The translations under genes were made by a program, and so were the position numbers. From Caulobacter sp. UNC279MFTsu5.1 (lineage in GTDB: Bacteria; Pseudomonadota; Alphaproteobacteria; Caulobacterales; Caulobacteraceae), in NCBI RefSeq assembly GCF_900114015.1, contig NZ_FORN01000010.1, positions 62,001-126,000 on the forward strand: DNA of 64,000 bases, written 5' to 3'. A model generated the notes under the pieces. That model saw only the letters and a list, made by a program, of their open reading frames with translations. It was not told where the DNA came from and made no database searches. Of the stretch, positions 20,721 to 28,125 are shown piece by piece. The first letter of the stretch is position 1. Each line of letters begins with the position of its first letter.

Positions 20721-21126
20721 ACGGATCTCCAATGCGACCGCCACGGCGCGGTCACGCTTTCAGGTTTCACAAAAAGCGCTCGCCGACCAGCACCCCCGCC
20801 ATGGGCGAACCCTACCGCCGCCGAGACGTCACGACATCTGGTCGGCCGCGCCCCCCTGCACGCAAGAAGCCCCACCTCACCCCTTTTCGTCGGCGCGCCT
20901 ATCCACAGCGCAAGCCGTCAAGCTGTATGACAGATTTTCATCATGGGCCGATGAATCTCATTTGTGCACGTTACCATTGACCAACACACTTGAATCTGTC
21001 CAACTAATATCTCCAAATTCGCTGAACATGAACCGCCCGCCGGCGAATGACCGGCACACCGACCAAGGCGGGAGGCCCGGCCGTTGCAAGACGTCCGGTG
21101 ATGGAGAGGAAAAGACAGGGGTGAAC
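20721..21126. other. 406-bp intergenic region between gntR and a LuxR-type gene
   Basis: Divergent promoter region without a credible gene. The first ~200 bp are GC-rich. From about 20920 it turns AT-rich, which suits a promoter for the plus-strand LuxR-type gene. It contains the CTGTATGACAG motif at 20923-20933. No convincing -35/-10 pair could be fixed by eye. Confidence 0.6.
20923..20933. promoter_or_regulatory. CTGTATGACAG, possible GntR/FadR-type operator
   Basis: The inverted repeat CTGT-ATG-ACAG contains the GT-N3-AC core known for FadR-subfamily GntR regulators. It lies between gntR and the LuxR-type gene, about 200 bp from each start. A short motif, so chance occurrence is possible. 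Confidence 0.35.
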
Positions 21127-21387
21127 ATGACCGGGATGAAACAACGCGACGCCGACGGAAACCCGAACCTCGGCTTTTGCGAACTCACGCCGACCCAGAT
21201 GAAGGTCCTCGAGGGGGTCAACTCCGGACGGCTCAACAAACAGATCGCCTTCGACCTCGGGATCGCCGAGGCGACGGTCAAGGCGCACATGACGGCGGTG
21301 ATGCGGAAACTCAACGTGCATAACCGCACGCAGGCCGCGATCGCGGCCCGGATGATGAGTTTCGGGTCGCAGGCGGAAGCCCAATAG
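21127..21387 (+). CDS. Small stand-alone LuxR-type HTH protein
   Basis: DNA-binding protein of 86 aa consisting almost only of a LuxR/FixJ-type helix-turn-helix (ELTPTQMKVLEGVNSG, NKQIAFDLGIAEATVKAH, KLNVHNRTQAAIAA). No receiver or ligand domain is present, unlike the usual ~210-residue response regulators whose C-terminus it resembles. I chose the ATG at 21127 because AGGGG lies five bases before it; the frame is open back to 20962 but the extra residues match nothing. GerE-like stand-alone HTH regulators are known, so it may be functional rather than a fragment. It lies between gntR and a lacI-type gene, transcribed in the direction of the latter. Target unknown. Confidence 0.75.
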   Translation: MTGMKQRDADGNPNLGFCELTPTQMKVLEGVNSGRLNKQIAFDLGIAEATVKAHMTAVMRKLNVHNRTQAAIAARMMSFGSQAEAQ

Positions 21388-21596
21388 GCCCGTCGGGCGC
21401 ATTCGCGTTCGCCGAGAAGCGATCAGGCGACCGTGACGACCTCGTTTTTCAGCGCGAACCGGACCTTCGCCCTGGATCGCCTGGAGCTTGTGTTGATGGC
21501 CGCGCCACGCCCCTATGGCCCCCTACCGGAGACTCGCGCGCCGCGATCGGACCAGATCGCCGCCCCGTCGCCGGCGGACGTCGGGAAGGTTATTCG

Positions 21597-22679
21597 TTGA
21601 ACAGGCCAGACCGCCCCCGGGGCGCCACCATCGTCGATGTCGCGCTGCGGGCGGGCGTGTCCCGCATGACGGTGTCGCGCGTCATCAACGACGGGGCCAG
21701 CGTCCGGGAGACGACGCGCGAGGCCGTGCAAGCCGCGATCCGCGAGCTGAACTACGCGCCCAACCTAGCGGCCCGCAGCCTGGTCACGGCCGGCGAGCTG
21801 CGGATCGGGGTGATCTATTCCAATCCCAGCGCCGCCTTCATGAGCGACTTCCTGATCGGCGTGTTCGAGGAAGCCACCAGCGCCGGAGCGCGGCTGATCC
21901 TGGCGCGCGGCGAAAGCGGTCATCCCCCGGCGCCGCGGGACCTGGAGAAGCTGCTGGCCGCCGGCGTCCAGGGCGTGGTCCTGGCGCCGCCCTTGGGTGA
22001 ATCCGCCGTCGTCCGCGACATGCTCCGCGCCGCCAACCTGCCCGTCGCGGTGGTCGCTTCCGGACGTCCGCCGGTCGATGCGATCAGCGTCCGCATCGAC
22101 GACCGCCGGGCCAGCCAGACCATGGCCCAACACCTGCTGGACCTTGGACATCGACGGATCGGCTTCATCGTCGGAAACCCCGATCAGACCGCCAGCGCGG
22201 AGCGCCTGGAAGGCGCTCGCGCGGCGGTCGCCGCGGTCGAGGGCGCCGAACTGGTCCTGGCCCAGGGCGCCTTCACCTACGGCTCGGGCCTGCTCGCCGC
22301 CGAGCGGCTGCTGGACGTCGAACCGGCGCTCACCGCGATCTTCGCCAGCAACGACGACATGGCCGCCGCGGCCGTGTCGGTGGCCCATCGCCGGCATCTC
22401 GACGTGCCGCGCGACCTGACCGTGGTCGGCTTCGACGACGCGACGGTGGCCACCACGCTCTGGCCGCCGCTGACCACCGTGCGCCAGCCGGTGCGGCAGA
22501 TGGCGGCGGTGGCGCTGGACCGGCTGATGCGCGCCCTGCGTTCACCCGAACCCGACAACGGGGCGACGGCTGACTACGTGCTGGACCATGCTCTGATCGA
22601 GCGTGACTCCACCGCGCCGCCACGCCGCGTCGACACGGCGCCGAGCGCCATGACCAGTGGAGCGCGCTCTGATGTCTGA
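21597..22679 (+). CDS. LacI-family transcriptional regulator
   Basis: Sugar-responsive repressor or activator of 360 aa. The N-terminal LacI helix-turn-helix and hinge helix are clear (TIVDVALRAGVSRMTVSRVI, then LNYAPNLAARSL). A periplasmic-binding-protein-like sensor domain follows from about residue 63 (RIGVIYSNPSAAF, GHRRIGFIVGNP, TAIFASNDDMAAAAV, VVGFDDATVATTLWPPLTTV). I accept the TTG at 21597, which has GGGAAGG seven bases upstream and leads straight into the HTH. Its stop overlaps the start of the MFS transporter gene (ATG at 22672), so the two form an operon. The inducer is probably the sugar or sugar acid carried by that transporter. It may also act on the CGACCATGGTCGTA sites, though these lack the central CG usual for LacI operators. 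Confidence 0.93.
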   Translation: MNRPDRPRGATIVDVALRAGVSRMTVSRVINDGASVRETTREAVQAAIRELNYAPNLAARSLVTAGELRIGVIYSNPSAAFMSDFLIGVFEEATSAGARLILARGESGHPPAPRDLEKLLAAGVQGVVLAPPLGESAVVRDMLRAANLPVAVVASGRPPVDAISVRIDDRRASQTMAQHLLDLGHRRIGFIVGNPDQTASAERLEGARAAVAAVEGAELVLAQGAFTYGSGLLAAERLLDVEPALTAIFASNDDMAAAAVSVAHRRHLDVPRDLTVVGFDDATVATTLWPPLTTVRQPVRQMAAVALDRLMRALRSPEPDNGATADYVLDHALIERDSTAPPRRVDTAPSAMTSGARSDV

Positions 22680-23964
22680 ACCCACCGAAGCGGGAATGGA
22701 GAAGGCCACCGTCGGCCGGATCACCGCGCGGCTGATGCCGCTGTTCTGCCTGATGTATCTGATCGCCTATATCGACCGGCAGAACGTCTCCTACGCCAAG
22801 CTGGAGATGGTGAAGGCCCTAGGCCTCAGCGAGGCCGCCTACGGCCTGGGCGCGTCGTTGTTCTTCATCGGCTACTTCCTGTTCGAAGCGCCGTCGAACC
22901 TGATCCTGGCCCGGGTAGGCGCGCGGGTCTGGTTCGCGCGGATCATGTTCACCTGGGGCCTGGTGACCCTGGCCCTGGGCTTCACGCAGAACGCGGCGAT
23001 GTTCTATGGGCTGCGATTCCTGCTGGGCGTCACCGAGGCGGGGTTCTTCCCCGGCGTGCTCTACGTGCTGACCCTCTGGTACCCCCAGGCCCATCGCGCG
23101 CGGATGGTCGGCCTGTTCATGGTCGCCAGCGCCGTAGCCAACGCGGTGGGCTCGGCCGTGGGCGGACTGCTGCTGGACCTGGACCAGGTGCTGGGCCTGG
23201 CCGGCTGGCAATGGGTGTTCCTGGCCACCGGCGCCCCCGCCGTCCTGCTGGCGCCCTACGTCCTGTGGAAGCTGCCCGACGGCCCGGCCCAGGCCAGATG
23301 GCTGCCCGAGGCGGGCAAGGCGTGGCTGGCCGGGGTGCTGGACCACGAGCGCGGCGGCGCGTCCGAGGACCATCGCGGCGCCTGGAAGGCGATGTTCGAT
23401 CCCCGCGTCCTGCTCCTGGCGGGTCTCTATATCGGCATGCCGCTGGGGGCCTACGGCCTCAGCTACTGGTTGCCGACCATCGTCAAATCATTCGGCGTGT
23501 CCAACACCGTCAACGGCCTGGTCAATGTGATCCCGTGGCTGCTGGTCGCCGTCGCCCTATGGCTGGTGCCGCGCCATGCCGCCCGCCACGGCGCCAGCGC
23601 CTGGCACATCGCCGGTCCCACCCTGGTGGCCGCGGCCGCCTTGACCCTGAGCGTGATCGTGCCCGGCTCGGCGCTGAAGTTCGCCATGCTGTGCGTCGCG
23701 GCTCCGGCCATCTTCTCGGCCCAGCCGGTGTTCTGGAGCCTGCCGCCAAGCTTCCTCAGCGGGCCGCGGGCGGCGGCCGGCATCGCGGCGATCAACGCGA
23801 TCGGCAATCTGGGCGGCTTCATCGCCCAGAACCTGGTGCCGCTGGTGCGCGATGCGACGGGCAGCAATCTGGCGCCCATGCTGGCCCTGGCCGCGGTGCT
23901 GGTGGTGACCAGCGTCATGATCTTCCACGCCATGGCCCGACTGGACCGGACGCGGCAATCCTAG
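22672..23964 (+). CDS. MFS transporter, anion:cation symporter (ACS) family
   Basis: Inner-membrane proton-coupled uptake system of 430 aa with about 12 hydrophobic segments. The ACS-type signatures are visible: YIDRQNVSYAKL in the first membrane segment, then FFIGYFLFEAPSNLILARVGAR, and LLGVTEAGFFPGVLYVLTLW with WYP and HRAR between segments. Relatives carry hexuronates, glucarate, galactonate, tartrate or phthalate. I chose the ATG at 22672 (GGAG nine bases upstream), which overlaps the lacI stop by translational coupling (ATGTCTGA); a GTG at 22657 is an alternative. Combined with gluconokinase close by, a sugar-acid substrate is likely. It is convergent with the HWE kinase gene, with only 25 bp between stops. 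Confidence 0.92.
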   Translation: MSEPTEAGMEKATVGRITARLMPLFCLMYLIAYIDRQNVSYAKLEMVKALGLSEAAYGLGASLFFIGYFLFEAPSNLILARVGARVWFARIMFTWGLVTLALGFTQNAAMFYGLRFLLGVTEAGFFPGVLYVLTLWYPQAHRARMVGLFMVASAVANAVGSAVGGLLLDLDQVLGLAGWQWVFLATGAPAVLLAPYVLWKLPDGPAQARWLPEAGKAWLAGVLDHERGGASEDHRGAWKAMFDPRVLLLAGLYIGMPLGAYGLSYWLPTIVKSFGVSNTVNGLVNVIPWLLVAVALWLVPRHAARHGASAWHIAGPTLVAAAALTLSVIVPGSALKFAMLCVAAPAIFSAQPVFWSLPPSFLSGPRAAAGIAAINAIGNLGGFIAQNLVPLVRDATGSNLAPMLALAAVLVVTSVMIFHAMARLDRTRQS

Positions 23965-23989
23965 AACAAGTCCTTGGACCGTGGGCCCG

Positions 23990-25813
23990 TCAACCGATCT
24001 GCGGCAAGGCCGAGGCTGGTCCAAGACGCCCCTGGTCTAGCGGGGCGTCAATCGTGCAGACGACGCCGGCCTCATCGAAGTCCAGCGTGACGACGCCGCG
24101 CAGCTCGGCCGCGAGGCTGCGGGTGAGCAGGCGCGATCCGAACCCGGTTGCGGTCGGCGGCGAAACCTTCGGTCCACCGCTCTCGGTCCAGGTCAGATGC
24201 AGCCTCTCCGGGGACGCCATGGTCCACCTCAGCGCCACGCGCCCCTCGGGCGTCGAGAGCGCGCCGTACTTCAGGGCGTTCGTGCAAAGCTCATGGAAGG
24301 CCATCGACAGCGTCAGGGCCGCATTGGGCCCCAGCGAAACCGGCGGCCCCTCAAGGGTCACCGCCTCGGCGCTCGGCAGGTTCGGAGCCAGCACGTCCGT
24401 GGCGATCTTGGCCAGTTGCGCGCCTTCCCATTGCTGGCGCGTGAGGATGTCGTGCGCCCGGCTCAAGGCCATCAGGCGGGCGGTGAACGCTTCCCGGGCC
24501 TCCGGCAGCGACGGGCTTCCGCGGAAGGTCTGGGCGGCCAGAGCCTGGACGGCGGCGAGGTTGTTCTTCACGCGATGGTTCAGCTCGTTGACCATCAGCT
24601 CCAGGCGTTCCTGCGCCCGGCGCCGGTCGTCGATGTCGATGCTGGCGCCGATCCACCCGGCCACGCCGCCCTCGCGATCCAGCACGGGCTCGGTGCGCGA
24701 CAGGAACCAGCGGAACTGGCCGTCGCCGCGGCGTATGCGCAGCTCGGCCTCGAAGCGCTCGCCCTTCTCCAGGGCGGCGTTCCAGATCGGGGCGGCGCGG
24801 GCCGCGTCCTCAGGGTGCAGCAGGGACGCCGGATCGGCGACGGCCAGCGGTGAAGTCCCCGTGAACGCGAACCACCGGTCATTGAGAAACTCGATCTCGC
24901 CGCTGTCGGAGGACATCCACACCATCGCGGGAACGACATTGGCCAGGGTCCGCAGCCGCGCCTCGCTGTCCCGCAGCACAGCCTCGGCGATCTTGCGCTT
25001 GGTGACGTCGCGATAGAACACCGCGACGCCTTCGGGCGTCGGCTGCGCCCGGATCTCCAGCCACATGGTTCCGCGCGCATCGCTCCATTGTTCCTCGAAA
25101 GCCAGGGCGGTCTGGGAGCGCAAGACCTCGCGGTATCGTCGCCGCAGCCCCTCGGCTTCCGGTCCCGGCCAGATCTCCTGGTGGCTCTTGCCCAGCATGG
25201 ACTGGACCGATCGCCCCTCCATGCGCAGCGCCGCCTGGTTGATCTGCAGCACCCGCAGGTCGCGGTCCATCAGCACCATGGCGTCGAGCATGTTGTCGAG
25301 CACGCTCTGGCTGCGGTCGCGTTCGATCTTCAGCGCGTGCTGGGCGCTCAGGCGATCGCTGATATCGCGGATGAAGCCGATGAAACCGATCTCGCCGTCG
25401 TCGTCGTCGATCCGGGAGATCGAAAGTTCGACGGGAAAAACACGCCCATCGCGATCGGTCGCCATCACCTCGATGCGTCGGTCCAGGACGCTCTGGACGC
25501 CCGTCTCGAGGCGTCGGCGCAAGCCCTCGGCGTGGCCCCGCCGATCCGGCTCCGGGATGATCAGGTCGGCCATCAGGCGGCCCAACGCCTCCTGGCGCGA
25601 CCAGCCGAAGGTCGCCTCGGCCTGACGATTCCAGTCCCGCACCCGACCGTCGGCGCCCATGACGACCGTGGCGTCGAGGGCGGTCTCGAGAACCAGACGG
25701 ATCGGCGAGACTTTTCTGGCGTCAGCGGTCAACGGCAACCTCGCCCTTGTTCCCTTGCGTGAAGCTTTAACGCGCACCCCGGCGCGCGGTGACGGCGGCG
25801 CCCCGATCACCAT
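23990..25813 (-). CDS. PAS-domain sensor histidine kinase, HWE family
   Basis: Soluble sensor kinase of up to 607 aa. Three PAS domains lie at about residues 38-150, 165-275 and 285-400 (EIGFIGFIRDISDR and WIGASIDIDDRRRA are typical PAC ends). The HWE kinase core follows: the H-box NELNHRVKNNLA with phosphoacceptor H413, the N-box FHELCTNALKYGALS, and the W-x-E motif in LTWTESGG that names the family. There is no membrane segment, so it senses a cytoplasmic signal such as light, redox or a ligand; no FMN-binding NCRFLQ cysteine motif is present, which argues against a LOV photosensor. The start is uncertain: the ATG at 25813 lacks a clear ribosome site, and TTG or GTG codons within the next 30 residues could be used. 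No cognate response regulator is adjacent. Confidence 0.9.
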   Translation of the reverse strand: MVIGAPPSPRAGVRVKASRKGTRARLPLTADARKVSPIRLVLETALDATVVMGADGRVRDWNRQAEATFGWSRQEALGRLMADLIIPEPDRRGHAEGLRRRLETGVQSVLDRRIEVMATDRDGRVFPVELSISRIDDDDGEIGFIGFIRDISDRLSAQHALKIERDRSQSVLDNMLDAMVLMDRDLRVLQINQAALRMEGRSVQSMLGKSHQEIWPGPEAEGLRRRYREVLRSQTALAFEEQWSDARGTMWLEIRAQPTPEGVAVFYRDVTKRKIAEAVLRDSEARLRTLANVVPAMVWMSSDSGEIEFLNDRWFAFTGTSPLAVADPASLLHPEDAARAAPIWNAALEKGERFEAELRIRRGDGQFRWFLSRTEPVLDREGGVAGWIGASIDIDDRRRAQERLELMVNELNHRVKNNLAAVQALAAQTFRGSPSLPEAREAFTARLMALSRAHDILTRQQWEGAQLAKIATDVLAPNLPSAEAVTLEGPPVSLGPNAALTLSMAFHELCTNALKYGALSTPEGRVALRWTMASPERLHLTWTESGGPKVSPPTATGFGSRLLTRSLAAELRGVVTLDFDEAGVVCTIDAPLDQGRLGPASALPQIG

Positions 25814-26007
25814 AGCAGATGTGCGCCGGCTTCGCGGTCAAGCCTCGGCCGCGTCGATCCGGACCCGGAACGTCCATCGCGCCGCGTCACAGTCTTTTAC
25901 AGTCGGCCCGCCAGGTCCCGTACTAAGACCGCTCGACGTCGGAATTCGAGCGCCGGTTCTTCGCCTGGCCCGAGCGAACGTCCTTTCGCGGCGGGCTGGG
26001 GGACAGA

Positions 26008-26673
26008 TTGCGGACAGTGGCGGTGGTCAATCTGAAGGGCGGCTCGGGCAAGTCGACCCTGGCCGTGCAACTGGCGCTGAGCTGGGCCAAGGCGCGGACA
26101 CTGGTTCTGGCCGACATCGATCCCCAGGCTTCGTCGGCCCTTGTCCTGGATCGGCGCGATCCGACCGTCGAGGTCGTGCGCTCCACCGGCTCGAAGCTTC
26201 CGATGCTCAAGACCGGCCTGGCGCGGCGCGGACTGCAATGCCTGGTCGTCGATACGCCCGGCTCGATGAAGGAGGATGTCGCCGCGGCGATCTCGGCCGC
26301 CGACCTGGCGCTGCTGGTCGTCCGTCCGACCTATCTCGATATCGCCGCCGCAGCCGTCACGGCCCAGATGGTCCGTCAGCTGCGCAGGCCCGCGCTCGTG
26401 GTCCTCAACCAGGCGCCGCCGGCCCGAAGCGGCGTCGAAAGCGGCGTCGTCCTGAAGGCCCTGGAGGCGCTGGCCCTGCTGCGCCTGCCGATCGCCGAGG
26501 CCATCGTCCGGTCCCGCGCGGTGTTCGGCCGCGCGACCGAGCTCGGCCGTGCTGTGTCGGACGTAGAGCCCGCCTCCCCCGCCGCCGCGGAAATCGACGC
26601 GCTGGCCCGCGAGATCGGCCAGGCGCTGCAATTCGCTCAGACACCGGAAGCGGGCTATCTGATCCACACCTGA
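26008..26673 (+). CDS. Orphan ParA/MinD-family ATPase
   Basis: Deviant-Walker-A ATPase of 221 aa, of the type that positions DNA or protein cargo. The signature VNLKGGSGKSTLAVQLA near residue 8 carries both the signature and catalytic lysines. The Walker A' DIDPQASSA is near residue 38, and the Walker B-like CLVVDTPGSM lies at about 82. A later segment, VLNQAPPARSGV, matches the base-recognition loop. The protein is short for a chromosomal ParA (about 260-290 aa) and no parB or parS-like array lies nearby, so it is an orphan rather than the chromosome segregation gene. The TTG at 26008 has GGGGGA before it; a GTG at 26017 is an alternative. It is divergent from the HWE kinase, and a PilZ gene follows 102 bp downstream. 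Confidence 0.88.
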   Translation: MRTVAVVNLKGGSGKSTLAVQLALSWAKARTLVLADIDPQASSALVLDRRDPTVEVVRSTGSKLPMLKTGLARRGLQCLVVDTPGSMKEDVAAAISAADLALLVVRPTYLDIAAAAVTAQMVRQLRRPALVVLNQAPPARSGVESGVVLKALEALALLRLPIAEAIVRSRAVFGRATELGRAVSDVEPASPAAAEIDALAREIGQALQFAQTPEAGYLIHT

Positions 26674-26775
26674 ACCGCGGACCTCCGACGACCGTCGCTC
26701 AAATGAGCGAGTGAGACAACACGCCGCAACCTGAGCGCTAAACCCGATTAACGATCCGCGCCTAGCGTTTGGGTC

Positions 26776-27129
26776 ATGAGATCGCTCATCGATTCCAGCC
26801 CAGACGGCGCCGACCGTCGCGGGCATCCCCGCTACAGCGACCAGAGCCCGGTCTATGTCGGCGACGGCGCTGTCGCGCGAAGGTGCCGCCTCGTCGACGT
26901 CTCCGACGGCGGGGCGCGGATCTTCATTGGCAGGGGCGCTGAACTTCCGGCCCATGTCGTCCTGGTCGATCCGGGGACAGGCCTCAGCCACCGCGCGGCC
27001 CTGGTCTGGAGAAGCGAAAGCGAGGCTGGGTTTCGCTTCGTGGAAGAAGGCGTCCGCTATCGTGTCATGAGGTCCGCCGAGGACCTGGGCTGGAACACCG
27101 GCCTGCGCTCATATCGCCGAGCCTCCTAG
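26776..27129 (+). CDS. PilZ-domain protein, probable c-di-GMP receptor
   Basis: Single-domain cytoplasmic protein of 117 aa. Both PilZ binding motifs are visible: RxxxR in RRGHPR near residue 14, and DxSxxG in VDVSDGGARIF near residue 40. It should therefore bind cyclic di-GMP and relay it to a partner. It stands alone, 102 bp after parA, with a short hairpin at 26695-26710 between them. No diguanylate cyclase or phosphodiesterase lies in the window. The YfiR gene 418 bp downstream belongs to a family that elsewhere controls c-di-GMP synthesis, so functional linkage is possible but not shown. Confidence 0.85.
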   Translation: MRSLIDSSPDGADRRGHPRYSDQSPVYVGDGAVARRCRLVDVSDGGARIFIGRGAELPAHVVLVDPGTGLSHRAALVWRSESEAGFRFVEEGVRYRVMRSAEDLGWNTGLRSYRRAS

Positions 27130-27546
27130 GGCCGCCGCCAGGCGTATCGGACAGCAATCCGCGCCCTGAAGCGCCCAGGAGATCCTGCGTCAGATCGCCA
27201 CAGGCGTGCAGACGCGTTCCGTGCCGGACGGGCGCTCCACGGCCTATGAGCCCGAAAATCGCGCTCCTTGGCATCCATCGCCACAGGCTCCCGCCTGGAG
27301 CCCCTCAAGAAACTTTACTATAGCGTGTATCCATGGAGCGGCCCGCCGCATTAGACTTCCACGCGAGCCAAACGCGGCCATGCCAGACGGGGCAAATCTC
27401 GATGTTCAAGGAGGTCGCCATGAGGTTGTGTTCGATGTCCGCGACGACCTTCACCGGCAAGCCAGGGCGTCCTTGCGGATGACTTTCCCCGCTGACCTTG
27501 ATTGCGATGCGCCGCTGCGTACGGCTGGCGTCGGCAAGGCGGCCTG
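27130..27546. other. 417-bp intergenic region before the yfiR-like gene
   Basis: No supported gene except a 20-codon ORF described separately. A TATAG-containing AT-rich patch around 27315-27330 (ACTTTACTATAGCG) could be a -10 region. Longer open frames here on both strands show no family pattern and no ribosome site. Confidence 0.5.
27420..27482 (+). CDS. Very short ORF behind a perfect Shine-Dalgarno sequence
   Basis: A consensus AAGGAGGT at 27408-27415 stands four bases before an ATG. The frame runs 20 codons (MRLCSMSATTFTGKPGRPCG) to a TGA. The yfiR-like gene begins 65 bp later. It could be a leader peptide or a gene remnant, or chance. The two cysteines and the composition give no hint of function. 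Confidence 0.25.
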   Translation: MRLCSMSATTFTGKPGRPCG

Positions 27547-28125
27547 ATGCGGGCCGCGGCGCCGCGTCCTGGACATCGTCGCGTCCCATGGCGGCGGGAG
27601 TTGGTCGCTCTCACCGTGCTCGGCCTGACGCTGTCGTGGTCCGCGGCCAACGCGGCGCCCCTCGAATATCAGGTGAAGGCGGCCTACCTCTACAAGCTTG
27701 TCTCGTTCGTGGACTGGCCCGCGGGGTCGCTGCCGGCTCCGGGCGCGCCGGTCAATCTCTGCGTGGTCGGCGACGACCCCTTCGGCGCGGCCTTGGATCA
27801 GGCAGCGCAGAACCAGCAGGTCGATGGGCGTCCGCTGGCCGTGCGCCGCATCGCGACGGTGTCGAAGTCGTCGGGCTGCCAGGTTCTCTACATCGCCGGC
27901 TCGAAACGCCAGTCGGTCGCCAGCGCCCTGCAGTTGGTGAAGGGCTCGCCGAGCCTGACGATCACCGAGGCCTCGGAGGCGCGCGGGAGCATCGTCCAGT
28001 TCGTCGTCAAGGAGGGTCGCGTCCGTTTCACCATCGACCTCGCGGCCGCCGCCCAGAACGGTTTGACCATCAGCGCCAAGCTCCTGAGCTTGGCGCTGTC
28101 AGTAAGAGATGGACCCAACCCATGA
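27547..28125 (+). CDS. YfiR/HmsC-like periplasmic protein (DUF4154)
   Basis: Exported protein of 192 aa. An arginine-rich start and hydrophobic stretch end in WSAANAAP, a good signal peptide. The mature part starts with the DUF4154 hallmark EYQVKAAYLYKLVSFVDWP. It continues with NLCVVGDDPFG, LYIAGS, GSPSLTITEA and a C-terminal VRFTIDLAAAAQNGLTISAKLLSLA. In Pseudomonas, YfiR is the periplasmic inhibitor of the diguanylate cyclase YfiN, which it touches through the periplasmic domain. I chose the ATG at 27547 (AAGGCGG upstream). Its stop overlaps the start of the following CHASE8 kinase by the ATGA arrangement, so the two proteins are translationally coupled. That partner has a kinase rather than a GGDEF output. 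Confidence 0.88.
   Translation: MRAAAPRPGHRRVPWRRELVALTVLGLTLSWSAANAAPLEYQVKAAYLYKLVSFVDWPAGSLPAPGAPVNLCVVGDDPFGAALDQAAQNQQVDGRPLAVRRIATVSKSSGCQVLYIAGSKRQSVASALQLVKGSPSLTITEASEARGSIVQFVVKEGRVRFTIDLAAAAQNGLTISAKLLSLALSVRDGPNP

Noticed and set aside
19990..20721. Alternative 243-codon minus-strand frame overlapping gntR
   Set aside because: It shares the region with the FadR-type regulator in another frame; only the chosen frame shows the HTH and FCD motifs. It merely reads through the 47-bp repeat.
26695..26710. TCGCTC-AAAT-GAGCGA hairpin after parA as a terminator
   Set aside because: The 6-bp stem has no T-run and lies close to the pilZ promoter; too weak to annotate as a terminator.
27206..27547. 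113-codon plus-strand frame before yfiR
   Set aside because: No ribosome site, no family pattern and atypical composition; overlaps an equally unsupported minus-strand frame.
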